Notes under the pieces: model-generated
Seen by the model: only the letters and a program-made list of their open reading frames with translations
Database searches by the model: none
Told to the model about the DNA's origin: nothing
Made by a program: the position numbers and the translations under genes
Shown: positions 10,597-21,047 of the stretch, piece by piece
Numbering within the stretch: the first letter of the stretch is position 1
Layout of the letters: every line of letters begins with the position of its first letter
Assembly (NCBI GenBank): GCA_963281155.1
Contig: CAUJLY010000003.1
Location: forward strand, 1,612,001 to 1,676,000
DNA from: Rhabditophanes sp. KR3021
Taxonomy: Eukaryota; Nematoda; Chromadorea; Rhabditida; Alloionematidae
Reading direction: 5' to 3'
Length of the DNA: 64,000 bases

Positions 10597-11753
10597 ATGA
10601 TAATATTTCCTCCTAACAAAGATTTTGCCGGAGCCCGTTTAAATAAAATAGGCTTAGATGGGCATAATTTATTTATAGCTCCTTCTCGTTCAAAATTTAT
10701 TGAAATTTGGCATGTGCATGTGTTGATCCCAAACTCATGGAATCAAGTCGTTAAAATAAACTTAACTGAATGTTTTGTCAAAAGATATTGCCTGGATAAA
10801 GTAGATGATTTTATTTATTGCTTTGTTATCGGTATTTTGGTAAGTTTGAGACATAATAAAATAAATTAGTTTAACTTTAGAATGGCAATGACAGACCTGA
10901 AGTAATGATGCTGAAAATAGACATCAACAAACAGGACACCTTTGAATCGTTTACATTAGCTGAATCAAGTGGTGGCGAATTTGATGCTCATGTCTTTATT
11001 GACAATATCCAGCTAGCTACGTCCGGAGGAAAGGTTTATATGTACGATAGCACAATTATTCGTGGATTCATTCCTTATTGGGAAGTTCAATTGAATGAAA
11101 ATAAAACATTTGACATTAAATCACTTCTAATAGGAGATGATTTATATGAGCAAAACAAAAAATATATTGCTTGTAGATTTCCAATTATCTTGAATGCCGA
11201 AAAAAGACAAATAGCAAGATTCATAAATTCAGATGAATTGTTAGTCTTTAATGAAAGTTTAAACGTCTGGCAAACTTACACAGTTTCTACTCAAAATGAT
11301 CTAGACCTAAGATGGATTAATAACAAAGGTTTGACTGAATCTTATGGAAGACAAGGCCATCGAGTTAAAGCAGTTGAATCGCCTTTGCAATTGGTTTCAG
11401 ATGGGCAAATGGTGATAGCTAATGTTCTTTATAATGGCAAATATAGAATGTTTAGACTGATCATTGATGAACAAGCTAAAACGTACTCTTTCAAATTCTT
11501 GAGCTCAATTGCGGTGTCTGAAGGTTACTTTAAAATGTTCTATATGGCAGTTTCAGAAGATAAAATGGCTTTTATTTGTGATCAAAGTATTACAATTTGC
11601 CCATTGGTGCCATTAACTTTGAAAGAAGCTGCTTTTTGGCAAATTCAAAGGATCAATTGCATTATAGATAGTGAAGGAAGATATGTCGGTGGAATATCAG
11701 AAAAGGACATTAAAAATTGTGTAGGGTTCAAAGGGCAGAGAAGTTTAGTTTGA
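10597..11753 (+). CDS. uncharacterised 371-aa protein, probable beta-strand repeat fold
   Basis: Exons 10597-10839 and 10881-11753 (41-nt intron, phase 0). There is no signal peptide, membrane span or known motif. The protein is made of short hydrophobic/aromatic strand-like runs separated by turns: AGARLNKIGLDGHNLFIA, GGKVYMYDSTIIRGFI, KYIACRFPIIL, DGQMVIANVLYNGKYRMF, EDKMAFICDQSITICPL. This looks like a kelch- or WD-type propeller or another all-beta repeat, but no canonical repeat signature is present. The next gene, FRG1, starts 168 bp downstream on the same strand, and acceptor-like AG dinucleotides precede both ATGs (10568 and 11914). No function is proposed. Confidence 0.6.
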
Positions 11754-11921
11754 TGATTGTTTATTTCCTTTTAATAAATTGTTTTTTGCAAACACATCCA
11801 TTTGATAAGTATTTCGATACGAATGCAAGGAACGTTTTCCCAACTGTTTACCATCAAATGTTTTTAATTGTAAAAGTTGCGTCTACATAACTGTTTTTAA
11901 TCAACGTTATTTAGAGAAATT

Positions 11922-13591
11922 ATGAGTTCAGATTACGGGAGAATCAAAAAAGGAGGTTTTAAACTCAAAGGTGGAAAAACTCTGTAAGCTCATACTAATT
12001 TTATTATCTTATTTTTGTATTCATCCATTTTCAGATCAAGTGGAATTAAAAAGAAAGGAGTTGTAAAGAAAGAACCTGTGAAAGTAGATGTCGATGCTGA
12101 AGGCCGAGGTAAGCTTTCCAAAAATCTTAAAATTATTCTTATTCTTAATTTAGGGGGATGGAGAAGATTAGGAGAAGATTTGGATCTAAATGGAGGTGAT
12201 GACATTGCAATTGAGTGCGGAGATTATTCTAAATGTTACCTTTTATCACAAGACAATGGTCAATTCAGAATTGGACCACAACATTTAAATGGTGAAGGAC
12301 CAGAGCCTGAAGAAACCTTTACTTTAATTAAAAGTCCAGACGATTCCAAGTTTTGTATGAAAAGTGGGTATGGAAAGTACATTGGTATCAATGGGGATGG
12401 CTTATTAGTGGCTACAGCTGAAGCAATGGGTATGGTTTAAAAATTGCCGTAAATCAGGTGTTTATTATAAATACATATCTTTTGATGATGTTGATATTAG
12501 TAAACTGAATAGCAGATAGTGGTCTATCCCCCAAAATAGCTCTAAATTGACTAACATCCATTAACGTTCGGTTAGATAATCGAAGCAGATCATAATCCGT
12601 TCTTTTAAAATGCCTCCTGATAGCCGGGAAATCTTCCTAATTTTGATCTTTGTTGTATAATAGACACAAAAGTAGTTGGCCACTGACGTTCCAATAACGC
12701 TTCTTCAGATGGCTCTTGACAATCATCCAACTGATCATGAACTGCCTCAATAGTATCTTCCCCTAAATCACCAGTTTCCATAGGTACATCTAACGAATAA
12801 TTCCCTCTTGCTTTTCATCATTAGTAATGTTAATAACTTTGATTCTAGTTTTTTTAAGCCATCAAATAAGTGTAGGAATAGATTCAAAGTTCGTTCTCTT
12901 AACCATGATAATACTATAAAAGTATTGTCAAGATAAATGAATTGTGTTTATTTACTCCTCTTATGCTAAAATTTTCCGCTAAAGGACTTCTAAAAACACC
13001 ATTTTTACTATTATAATCATCCATTTACATAAATATTTATGGAATTAATTTAGTGTGTTAGTTATATAAGGGTAATCATTGCTTACTAGTCATACTGCAA
13101 GTTGCTAGAAATGTATTGCTTTAAAAGTTATTGATTCATCATTTATAAATTCTTTTTTATTTATTAATGTGCCATTACTTATCATTTGTATATTTTTAGG
13201 GGATCGTGAAAGATTCGAATTAATTACCGAAAATGGAAAGACAGCAATTCAATCAAGTGCTAATGGTCTCTTTTTAAGGCTATGTGTGGGTGAAGGGGTT
13301 GTAAAAGTAACTAGCAAAAAAGTAACAGACGGGGAAATTGTCAATGTTCGTACAAATTGTGAGAAGAAAGGACCAGTTCAAATTATCCCTCAAGAAGATC
13401 TCCTGAATTCAGGAGATTGCGAAGCTTCATACATTAAAATGTACCAGCACTCAAAAGTAGACCTTAAGAACAGACACATTTGTGTGGATGTCAAAGACAA
13501 AAAAGATATCACTGCTGCAAAGAAAACAGGAACTTTGCATGCAACTTTACTTGACAGGCGAATGAAAACTAAATCTGACCGCTACTGCTGA
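11922..13591 (+). CDS. FRG1: FRG1 homologue
   Basis: Four exons, 11922-11983, 12035-12108, 12154-12429 and 13200-13591, give 267 aa (human 258). The fascin-like beta-trefoil is clear from FCMKSGYGKYIGINGDGLL, which matches the SGYGKYLGINSDGL core of human FRG1, and from ERFELITENGKTAIQ. The C-terminus LHATLLDRRMKTKSDRYC matches the conserved LHETLLDRRAKLKADRYC end. The N-terminus is Lys-rich, as in the family. FRG1 binds RNA and actin, associates with spliceosomes and is nucleolar. The 45-nt second intron has no stop and keeps frame, so an unspliced reading would add 15 residues. The third intron (770 nt) carries a decayed antisense reading frame. Confidence 0.9.
12480..12906 (-). pseudogene. 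decayed antisense reading frame inside FRG1 intron 3
   Basis: On the minus strand, an ATG at 12906 opens MVKRTNFESIPTLI and a stop follows. Coding-like pieces continue in shifting frames: KKTRIKVINITNDEKQEG, then LGEDTIEAVHDQLDDCQEP, ALLERQWPTTFVSIIQQRS and SNRTLMDVSQFRAILGD. Amino-acid use is protein-like, with acidic stretches, and unlike random AT-rich sequence. At least three frame changes or stops are needed. The MVKR start is shared with the nested gene at 48.7-49.1 kb; whether they are related is unclear. Family unknown. Confidence 0.4.
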
Positions 13592-13878
13592 TCTCCCCAA
13601 AATTAATACTTTTATTTTCTCCTAAAGAATGATTCAGTTTTTAATAAAAAACATTTTCTTTGTACAAATCGTATTTAATTGCTGTACTCCAACTTAAAAT
13701 TTGCATTTAATTTATAGAAGAATGAGTTGGATACGTAAATAATAAATACCCTGAAAATGCAAAAAATTAGCATCTTTCGATTAATTTGAATTCTAGTAAT
13801 GCAAGAATGAGTTGGATGTGAAACTATTTAAAGACTGCGAAAATTCGACTCAATTCACGTTTTCATTTTGTTAACTTG

Positions 13879-16281
13879 ATGCTATCTAATATGTTTCACA
13901 AAAAGAATCGTTTCTCTTCAACCCAACTATTACTTGGACAACTGCTACTCATTGGCACGTGTGTCAACTACGAAGTTGAGGCTGCTGGAACCAATGGATC
14001 TCCTGAAGGCAATAAAACCATACCAGGTGCTCCAATAAATACTTCTGTTTCACAAATGTCAATCGTTCGAAATACATTCCAATTCAAGATTAATAACCTT
14101 GACCGTCCTACCGTTGAATATGATTTCAGATTTGATGATTTACCTTACAAAGCAGCATTCACGAATCTCGTCGATGTCGCACCTACACCATCCAATACCT
14201 ACAAGTTAACATGCTCCAAAATGAGCGACAATGCACTTGCGGGAAATGTTATGAGTGCGTTTGAGAAGGAATCTCTAACCGCATTGGACAAGACATGGAA
14301 AGGTGCTTCAGCGACTAACATTACTATTAGTGGATCAAAAGTCTATTTTGGATTTCATTACTGTAAGCATGGCTTGGATCACCAGCTTTTTTACATCTTC
14401 CCTGCCATGTCTAAGACGACGGAGTATGTTCAGACGGTTAAAGTAAAAAAAGGCACTCCTTTGATTTTGATTTGTCCAGCAGATTTCAACAACAAGCCAT
14501 TTGGCTTGAGTTTTAAATTTGAATCAAAACATGAGACACTGAGTACTGATATTGGGCACGGTGTTTCAGCAACGTTCAAAGCTATTCCCTTTGTGACATT
14601 TGTTGATTTTCAAACAAGTACGATTGAATGCGGAACCTTTTCATCCGTAGGAATGGTTGAAGGAGAAAGAACATCCTTATTTTCGTATGCACTCGTGGGC
14701 GATGGTGATGCCAACTATCCAATCAAAACTCCAGAAGAAATTGTTAACACTGTAACTACGGTCGCTGCAAAATGGCAAGATTATTGGTATGCCATTGTTC
14801 CGGATGTGGAGCCTAAAAACAAACAAGTATTGGTCAAGAAATATACTGGAAAGGTTTATGCTAATTCTATTCTAATGAAGTTGGGTCAGGTCTATGAACA
14901 ACCAAGTGTTCAATACTTCACAGATCATTTTACCGTCCAACAAATGAAAAAGGTGCATTTTGAAGTTCATCGAGCGAGTACTGTTGAAGCTGCTCCAGAA
15001 ATTTTAAGAAGCGAAAAGACCCAAGACTTTGATGAGGTAAAATGGGAAGTTGACACAGTCTTCCTCAATAAAGCAATTGAAGAACTAAGTGTTGATCAAT
15101 TCCCTTACAAATGCCAACCACGATTCGGTGAACTCACACAAGACTCTCAAAAACAGCTTTACTCTGATTACTTTAAATACTTCGGAGAAGTCGGTTATGT
15201 TCAGCTTCCGCCTTTGGTGAGTCCAGACGCTTCTCATGGAAAGTTAACAGAAAAGTTCAAGTTGACAGACTTTGCCGAAAAGCCACAAGATTCGGAAAAG
15301 TTCTTAGGGTTGTATTATTGTGGAATGAGACCGACGGAGGCTCAACACTTTTTGGGTAGAACGGGCAATAAGTTCAAAATCCGGAAATCTCTTCCAGAAG
15401 TCGAATCTACAGTCTCTTTTATCTTATTTTCAAAAAATACCGAGACAGCCATTTCAAAAGTCTATACACCGGACGAAAAGGTATTTTTCTTTTCTTGTCT
15501 AGAAAAACCTCACAATGAAATCATGAAGCTGACCTCAATGGAGTACAAAGTTGGGCTTGATAAAAGTAGGGAAAGAAGTGACAATCATTATTGCATCAAT
15601 CAGTTCAAAAAAATGGGAGTAATCAAGGACACTCCCTATGAAAAGTTTGGATTTTATTTGAAAGCCGATGCGGAGGCTCCTTCAACATGCCTACCCCTTG
15701 CAATGAAGTGCTCATACGAACTTTTGAAGTCAAAGTCTTGGTACAACATTACGTGGTCTACTCCACATAGAGAAGCAGATGTCACTGAATGGTACAGTTA
15801 TGAAGCCACTATCGAAAAGTCAACTATCGCGAAAATCACAGAAATTGGTCGTCAAGTAAATGACATCTTTGTTGATGAGGTTGGAGTAGAAAATAAGAAA
15901 AAGCTGAGTGATGCATTTTCAAAAATAAACACCCAAACAATGGAGGCTGCCAAAGATCTTTTAAAAAATAAGGAACAACTTATGGAAGAATGTACGAAAG
16001 TTAGACCTATTGGGCAGAAGTCGATTCTTGGTTTCTACGTTACTGCCATCGTCTTGATTTTGTGTGCGATCTTTGAAATTTATGTCTTGTGCTGGAGAAG
16101 GAAAAGAAGAGGTCAAATTTTAGCAAAACTTTTCTGTTTCGATCTTGGAAATGGTGACAAAACAACGAAAAATGACAAGTCTACGACCAAGGACGCCTCA
16201 AAAACCAAAGGAAGGGATTCCAAGTCAACTACGAAAGGATCCAAGACAGCTACAAAAGCATCCAAGGCCAATAAGAAGTAA
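13879..16281 (+). CDS. orphan 800-aa type I membrane protein with long extracellular part
   Basis: Intronless frame. The ATG at 13879 is used (a TTG one codon earlier is not needed). Residues about 12-37 form a signal peptide (STQLLLGQLLLIGTC) with a cleavage-like VEAAG. A large ectodomain of about 680 residues carries N-glycosylation sites (NKT, NTS, NIT) and paired cysteines. It contains two related modules: FGFHYC...LILICPAD and FLGLYYCG...VFFFSCLEKP. Near the C-terminus a single span (FYVTAIVLILCAIFEIYVLCW) is followed by RRKRRG and a tail of about 55 residues made almost only of Lys, Thr, Ser, Asp and Ala. I know no family with this layout. The lack of introns over 2.4 kb contrasts with its neighbours. 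Confidence 0.75.
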   Translation: MLSNMFHKKNRFSSTQLLLGQLLLIGTCVNYEVEAAGTNGSPEGNKTIPGAPINTSVSQMSIVRNTFQFKINNLDRPTVEYDFRFDDLPYKAAFTNLVDVAPTPSNTYKLTCSKMSDNALAGNVMSAFEKESLTALDKTWKGASATNITISGSKVYFGFHYCKHGLDHQLFYIFPAMSKTTEYVQTVKVKKGTPLILICPADFNNKPFGLSFKFESKHETLSTDIGHGVSATFKAIPFVTFVDFQTSTIECGTFSSVGMVEGERTSLFSYALVGDGDANYPIKTPEEIVNTVTTVAAKWQDYWYAIVPDVEPKNKQVLVKKYTGKVYANSILMKLGQVYEQPSVQYFTDHFTVQQMKKVHFEVHRASTVEAAPEILRSEKTQDFDEVKWEVDTVFLNKAIEELSVDQFPYKCQPRFGELTQDSQKQLYSDYFKYFGEVGYVQLPPLVSPDASHGKLTEKFKLTDFAEKPQDSEKFLGLYYCGMRPTEAQHFLGRTGNKFKIRKSLPEVESTVSFILFSKNTETAISKVYTPDEKVFFFSCLEKPHNEIMKLTSMEYKVGLDKSRERSDNHYCINQFKKMGVIKDTPYEKFGFYLKADAEAPSTCLPLAMKCSYELLKSKSWYNITWSTPHREADVTEWYSYEATIEKSTIAKITEIGRQVNDIFVDEVGVENKKKLSDAFSKINTQTMEAAKDLLKNKEQLMEECTKVRPIGQKSILGFYVTAIVLILCAIFEIYVLCWRRKRRGQILAKLFCFDLGNGDKTTKNDKSTTKDASKTKGRDSKSTTKGSKTATKASKANKK

Positions 16282-16531
16282 TAAATGGGAAGATATTTAT
16301 GGAATTATGGATGAGTTGACTTTTATCATTCTTATTATGTATTGCGGACTTTTTAGATACTATTTCAATTCTTTTGTCTGTGGATTCAAAACAAAGTCTT
16401 AAATACTTTATGACCCAAAAAATAAAGTGTTTTTATTGGTAAATTGTGAAGATAAATGTCCATACATAATTGCAAAAACTTTTTTATTTGTATTATATTT
16501 AAATTATTCATGTTGAATTGTATATTTGCAA

Positions 16532-17665
16532 TTAGTTGTTCTTTTTAATTTCTTCATCCTCTGAACTTTCCTCACTCACATCCGACAACTCATTGTTTTC
16601 TTCCTCACTATCAGAATAATGAATAGATTCTTTCTCTGAATCAATTTCGCTTTCATCATCATATTCTTTCTCCGAATCAATTTCACTTCTCTCTTCATAT
16701 TCTTCTTCTGATTTCGATTCGGAATTATTGCTAATTTTAACAGCTTTGTGAGCTTCATAATTTTCACACAGTTGTCTAATCTTTCCAACCCATCCTTTCA
16801 CCTGAATATCAATCCCTTTCTTCTTTTCATTATTTCTATCAGCAAAAGTAATTCCACAAATAGAAGTTGCTCCCAATTTGTGTAAATTCGAAGCCAAATT
16901 CTTAGCATTCTAAAAATGTAAATAAAAACTATTTAATTTAGCACTTACCTTCTGATATTTCCACAACCCAAACGAACTATCACCAACCCCAAGTACCGCA
17001 TACTGCATATTTTCAAATTTAATTCCATTCTTCCCCAAGTCAACTAAACATTCCAAAAACCAAGCTGCATTGTCCGGACACTTCCCATCACTACTATTAC
17101 TAACTACAAATAAAGTTAAACCACCAAAGTTCTGTACTTCATCAATGTCAGCAATAGCTAAGTCACTAATAGAAGGATGAAAGGTAATTAAATCAGGAAG
17201 GATGAAATCTTCAATTAATTTGATAGTTGAATTCCATTCGGAGGTGTAGAGAATATTAATTTTTAGCATTTTATCTGTCTTAACTTCTTCTTTCTTCTGT
17301 TGAGTAGCAGTTGGCTTAACTAGCTTTTCCAACTTTTCTAACTTTTCCAACTTTTCCAACTTTTCCAATTTTTGTAACTTTTCCAACTTTTCTAATTTTT
17401 TCAATTTCTTAATCCTTTTCGCCTCTTTCTTTTCCTGCTCTTCCTTTCTTTTTGTAATCTTCTCCAACTTCCACTTCTTAGTATAATAGCCATGTATCCG
17501 CATATACAAAAAGTAAACAAACGCCGGCATTACTATACCCGTAAATGCCGTCAAATACAAGAATATATCCTGCCGTTCTCCATACTGAATCATCTCCTCA
17601 ATCCACGAAATCTCGGCACCTTTCTTGCCGCTAGCTCTATCCATAAGAGGTGCAAAATTAGACAT
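16532..17665 (-). CDS. TYW1-like flavodoxin-domain membrane protein lacking radical SAM domain
   Basis: Exons 16949-17665 and 16532-16909 (39-nt intron, phase 0) give 364 aa. N-terminal span: DIFLYLTAFTGIVMPAFVYF. A charged Lys/Glu/Leu linker with KLE repeats follows, then a flavodoxin fold at about residues 135-290 (INILYTSEWNSTIKLIEDF, CPDNAAWFLECLVDLG, YAVLGVGDSSFGLWKYQKNA). The last third is Glu/Ser/Asp-rich. Span, flavodoxin and acidic segment occur in the same order in the N-terminal half of human TYW1, the flavodoxin/radical-SAM enzyme of wybutosine synthesis in tRNA-Phe. Here the protein ends before any CxxxCxxC cluster. The FMN phosphate loop is altered too (SEWNST where TYW1 has SQTGTA). 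Flavodoxin fold is well supported; the TYW1 relationship is inferred. Confidence 0.7.
17323..17406 (-). repeat. 9-bp coding tandem repeat (Lys-Leu-Glu)
   Basis: About nine near-identical 9-bp units (CTTTTCCAA on the plus strand) encode consecutive KLE triplets in the linker between membrane span and flavodoxin domain. Such charged Lys/Glu/Leu runs form a long single helix or coiled coil. The unit count is likely to vary between individuals. Confidence 0.85.
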
Positions 17666-17999
17666 TTTATATCAAGTAAACAGAATAAATTTGGCTAGGT
17701 CCAATGCTTGTGGTAATGGCAAATCAATGAATGGTGTATTGTGCCTCTTATTACAAAGGAGGGGCAAGGGTCTTTTTATTCTATTACATTTTGTTTTGTA
17801 GTATATGTATGTCTTCTTAAATAACATTTCGACTTTTGTTGTGCTTGTGTAATTTCATTTTATAAGTAAGGCTAGGGAAAGAAGATGGTTTAGTTAATTG
17901 GTCTGTCCTAACTCTTTTCTAGGCGAGATGAGTTGTTTGGTGGGTTGTGGAATGTAGTCAACTTAAAGCGATATTTTATTTTGTTGCTTGTCATCTAAA
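17666..17999. promoter_or_regulatory. divergent intergenic region between TYW1-like and dynamitin genes
   Basis: About 330 bp separate two genes read in opposite directions, so both promoters must lie here. No TATA box or other firm motif was found. A good acceptor-like site (TCTTTTCTAG, ending at 17922) lies upstream of the dynamitin frame. The leader after it contains a short upstream frame starting ATGAGTTG. Confidence 0.4.
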
Positions 18000-18026
18000 T
18001 TGGTGGATTCAAAAAAGCAGTACATC

Positions 18027-19099
18027 ATGATTAGTGCCTACGAAGCTAAAGAAGAGGTCTGGGAGAGTGAAGATGTCTCTTTTCCTGAAAAGGAAGTCGA
18101 AGAAGAAACATTTGCTTCAGAAGGGATTGAAAAGATCCACATTGATATTGAAGAGGCTAGGAGAAAGTTTAAGGGTCGTTTATTAGATGCTAGTACAGTT
18201 GGTAAGTTTATTTATTAGGTTTTATTGTTATTTGCCATTTAGATTTCTCGGATCCCTTCACAAGAGCCCGTAATAGGGGTTATGGAGGTGGAAAGTACGT
18301 GCTGGAGATACTTGGATCAACTTGCGATAAAAGCACCGAAACAATAGATCAAAAGTTCAATCGTCTTTATTTGGAAATTAATGAGCTGACCGAACAAATT
18401 GAAAGAGAAAAGGAAAGCGGTAGTGATGACTATAAAGCTTCTGTAAATAAAAATCATGTGGACATATTGAATGATTTAATTCAAAGTGTTGCTGCGGAAA
18501 AGTCTAAATGTGATGGGGACGTCACAGAGAAGCATTCAGAAAAAGAATTACCCAAAAAAGTTGCTTCTGAAAAAAGGAACAAGAATGATGTTGCTTATAT
18601 TAGCGAACTCGAATCAAGAATCGCCCAATTGGAGAAGGCTATTGGAAAGACTGACATGAAAAACAACGAAGTTCCTTTGGTAAACATTCTAAAGAACATT
18701 CAAGCTCGTGTGGATTCTCTGAACATTCAACACTCATCAATTATTGAAAAGAAATGGACTGATATTGCTTCGAGTATCAACAACAGCAGCAAGATCAGTA
18801 GCGAAGTATTAGAAGACTCCAAGAACATCGAAAAGCTAAACAAGCTGTATGAACTAACTGGAAAATGGGATAGTGCTTGTGATAATTTGCCTACTTTAGT
18901 CAAAAGACTCCGTACTCTTTGTGCTCTGCACGAGCAATCTGCTTCTTTTGCTGGGAAACTGTCGAATCTCGAATTGCTTCAATCGACCATCCAAAATCAA
19001 CTCAAAACAGATGAAGAAAACAACGCTGGGTTCAACAAGCAATTTTCTGCTGCTATTTCTGACATCCTTGCCCGCTTAGACAAATTGAAATCCAAATAA
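18027..19099 (+). CDS. DCTN2: dynactin subunit 2 (dynamitin, p50)
   Basis: Exons 18027-18201 and 18243-19099 (41-nt intron, phase 1) give 343 aa from the first ATG. Dynamitin dimers join the dynactin shoulder to the Arp1 filament and are needed for dynein traffic. The match is specific: EVWESEDVSFPE corresponds to the DVYETSDLPE segment. IEEARRKFKGRLLDAS then DFSDPFTRARNRGYGGGKYVLEILG corresponds to the KFKDKRV...DFSDR...GYESGEYEMLG segment. The rest is coiled coil (ELESRIAQLEKAIG; ELLQSTIQ). Start uncertain: conserved-looking sequence VDSKKQY continues upstream in frame to a TTG at 18000 with no ATG. That position aligns with the Met of human MADPKY, so a near-cognate start or a base error is possible. 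Confidence 0.83.
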
Positions 19100-19216
19100 T
19101 TTATACCAAACAAATAAACTATTATGCTAATTGTTGTAGACTCAGCAAAATATAATTTAAACATCTGCCTTTTAATTAAATATAATTTGAATAAATGAAT
19201 TTTATTCACTCTTTGA

Positions 19217-20707
19217 ATGTTTAAATCTAGGTGCTTTTTAATATTTTTTATTTTGAGTTTTAGTATTTTGCTAGGATGGCTTATTTTGGTTCCAAATGTA
19301 GATACTAATCATGGACTGTGGAATGAAAAAGTGATTTTTGTCGGCGGATGTCCAAGGTTATAACAATTCCCACGCAAAAGTGTATTTGTAGCGCAAAAAG
19401 TGTATTCAATGCAAAAAATTGTCATTCTAGCGCTAAAAAGGGATAAATTATCACTCGCACTAAAATATTTTTTGGGTGACTGACTTGAATAAATTCAGTT
19501 TAGTTGTTGGATTTTGCATTATCAATGATCTTATACTGTCTTTGACGGACTTGAGTTTAGTTAAGCTATGTGTATTAGCAAGATCTTGTGTTGTTTTTTA
19601 GAGACTTTTATTAGATTCAGTTAAATTATTTTATTGTAGTTGTGCTCCACCGTGACGTCGCTCGTTTCAACACCACTACCTGGTGCTAAAATTGCACTGC
19701 TCGAAGAATTTACACTGACGCCGAGGGAGTAAGGAAACTACTGAGGAATAATTCAAGCTGAAAGGCTAATTACAACTGAATTATTATACTGCATTTTTAT
19801 TTTTATAACAAGTTGTAGAATGTCGAGTTGCAAAATAAGGAATTGCATTTTGACCTATAACTTGAAATCCACTCTTGAGATACAAATCTACTTGTGCGTT
19901 ATCCATTTTATTTTTGCGCTACACATACATTTTTGCGTTTGTAAATCCATAACCGATGTGGGTTCTAGAAGTGGAACTACGTTAATGCGAGCTTTGTTAG
20001 ATGCTCATGATGATGTTAGATGTCATGGAGAAACTAGAGTAATTCCTTATTTGCTTTCGATATTAACTTTTTGGGAGAGAAAAGATCACAAGGAGATGCT
20101 TGATGATGCCGGAGTGACGAGAGATGTTCTGAATAAAGCTGTGAGATCTTTTATCTCGGAGATTATTGTTAATCATGGAGACAAAGCACCTATTTATTGC
20201 AACAAAGATCCTTTGAATTTATCCCATGCTAATAGATTACATGAAATGTTTCCGAAATCTAAATTTATTTTGATGATTCGGGATGGAAGAGCTACTGTTC
20301 ATTCTATAATGTCTAGGGAAGTTCCAGTAAGTGGATTTAGTTTTACAAATCAAACTAAGTCATTGATGGCCTGGAATTTGCTGATAGATAATATGGTCCT
20401 TGAATGCAAGTCAATTGGTGCTGAAAACTGTTTAATGGTTCATTATGAAAAACTAGTAACTCATCCCCAAGAAGAACTTGAACGCATTGTTTCATTCCTT
20501 CAAATTCCCTTTCAAAACCAATTACTTCACCACGAAGAACTAATTGGGAAAGATGTTAAGTTAATTGAAGGCGAATGGTCAACTGATCAAGTCAAAGAAA
20601 AGATAAATTCAGATGCTCTGAACAAATGGAAAGATTTTTACGACCCTGATGTTATAAAAAATATAGACAAATTGGCACCAATGCTACGCAATCTTGGCTA
20701 TTTATGA
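19217..20707 (+). CDS. protein-tyrosine sulfotransferase (TPST)
   Basis: Exons 19217-19356 and 19969-20707 (612-nt intron, phase 2) give 292 aa (human 370-377). Exon 1 encodes a type II signal anchor (FLIFFILSFSILLGWLILV), a short stem and VIFVGGCPR. Exon 2 starts SGTTLMRALLDAHDDVR. The join rebuilds the 5'-PAPS-binding motif GGxPRSGTT with its Arg. The catalytic Glu is kept in HGETRVIP. CNKDPLNL, FILMIRDGRATVHS (3'-phosphate motif), VHYEKLVTHP and STDQV follow as in animal TPSTs, Golgi enzymes that sulfate tyrosines of secreted proteins. Exon 2 is also open upstream to an ATG at 19820, but that reading breaks the PAPS motif and lies in an inverted repeat, so I reject it. Confidence 0.88.
19372..19938. 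repeat. inverted-repeat element filling the TPST intron
   Basis: Arms of 28 bp at 19372-19399 and 19911-19938 are reverse complements at 26 of 28 positions (left arm begins ACGCAAAAGTGTATTTGTAG). They lie near the two ends of the 612-nt intron and enclose about 510 bp without a gene. This suits a small non-autonomous DNA transposon or foldback element. No clear target-site duplication could be assigned by eye. Confidence 0.65.
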
Positions 20708-21047
20708 TCTGATTTTATGCATATTCTATTTATACAGAAAGGAAGCTGTCAAAGACACGAATAAAGTGTTATCTTGAATGATTAAATTAAATTTATTTTT
20801 ATGAGCTATTGATAAGGCATTAAGAGTAAATGTTGTTGATTTCTTAATTGTCATTAAAAAATGTAATGTGGTCCGAATAAAAAAGAAGTTCCTTTTCAAA
20901 TCTCTTTTTCTCAGATATGTTTGAATGTGATTTACTCACATCTGCTTTATATTTTGAATCAGCTGTTTTTGCAACTAATTTTGGTTTACTTAAAGTTTTA
21001 AGAAGCGTATGATGATACTTTATTAAAATGTAAAAGAGTTATTAATA
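20708..21047. other. convergent 3' region, no gene seen
   Basis: AT-rich sequence between the TPST stop and the WDR24 stop. Polyadenylation-like AATAAA words occur near 20759 on the plus strand and at other points. Nothing coding was seen. Confidence 0.5.

Noticed and set aside
12109..12153. Reading FRG1 exons 2 and 3 as one continuous exon
   Set aside because: The 45 nt keep frame without a stop, but they have GTAAGC and TTTAG ends, are AT-rich, and add an Ile/Leu stretch absent from FRG1 proteins.
19820..19968. N-terminal extension of TPST starting at ATG 19820
   Set aside because: It is open to the catalytic part but breaks the PAPS-binding motif (VGSRSGTT) and lies in one arm of an inverted repeat. 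The exon at 19217-19356 joins in phase and restores both motif and membrane anchor.
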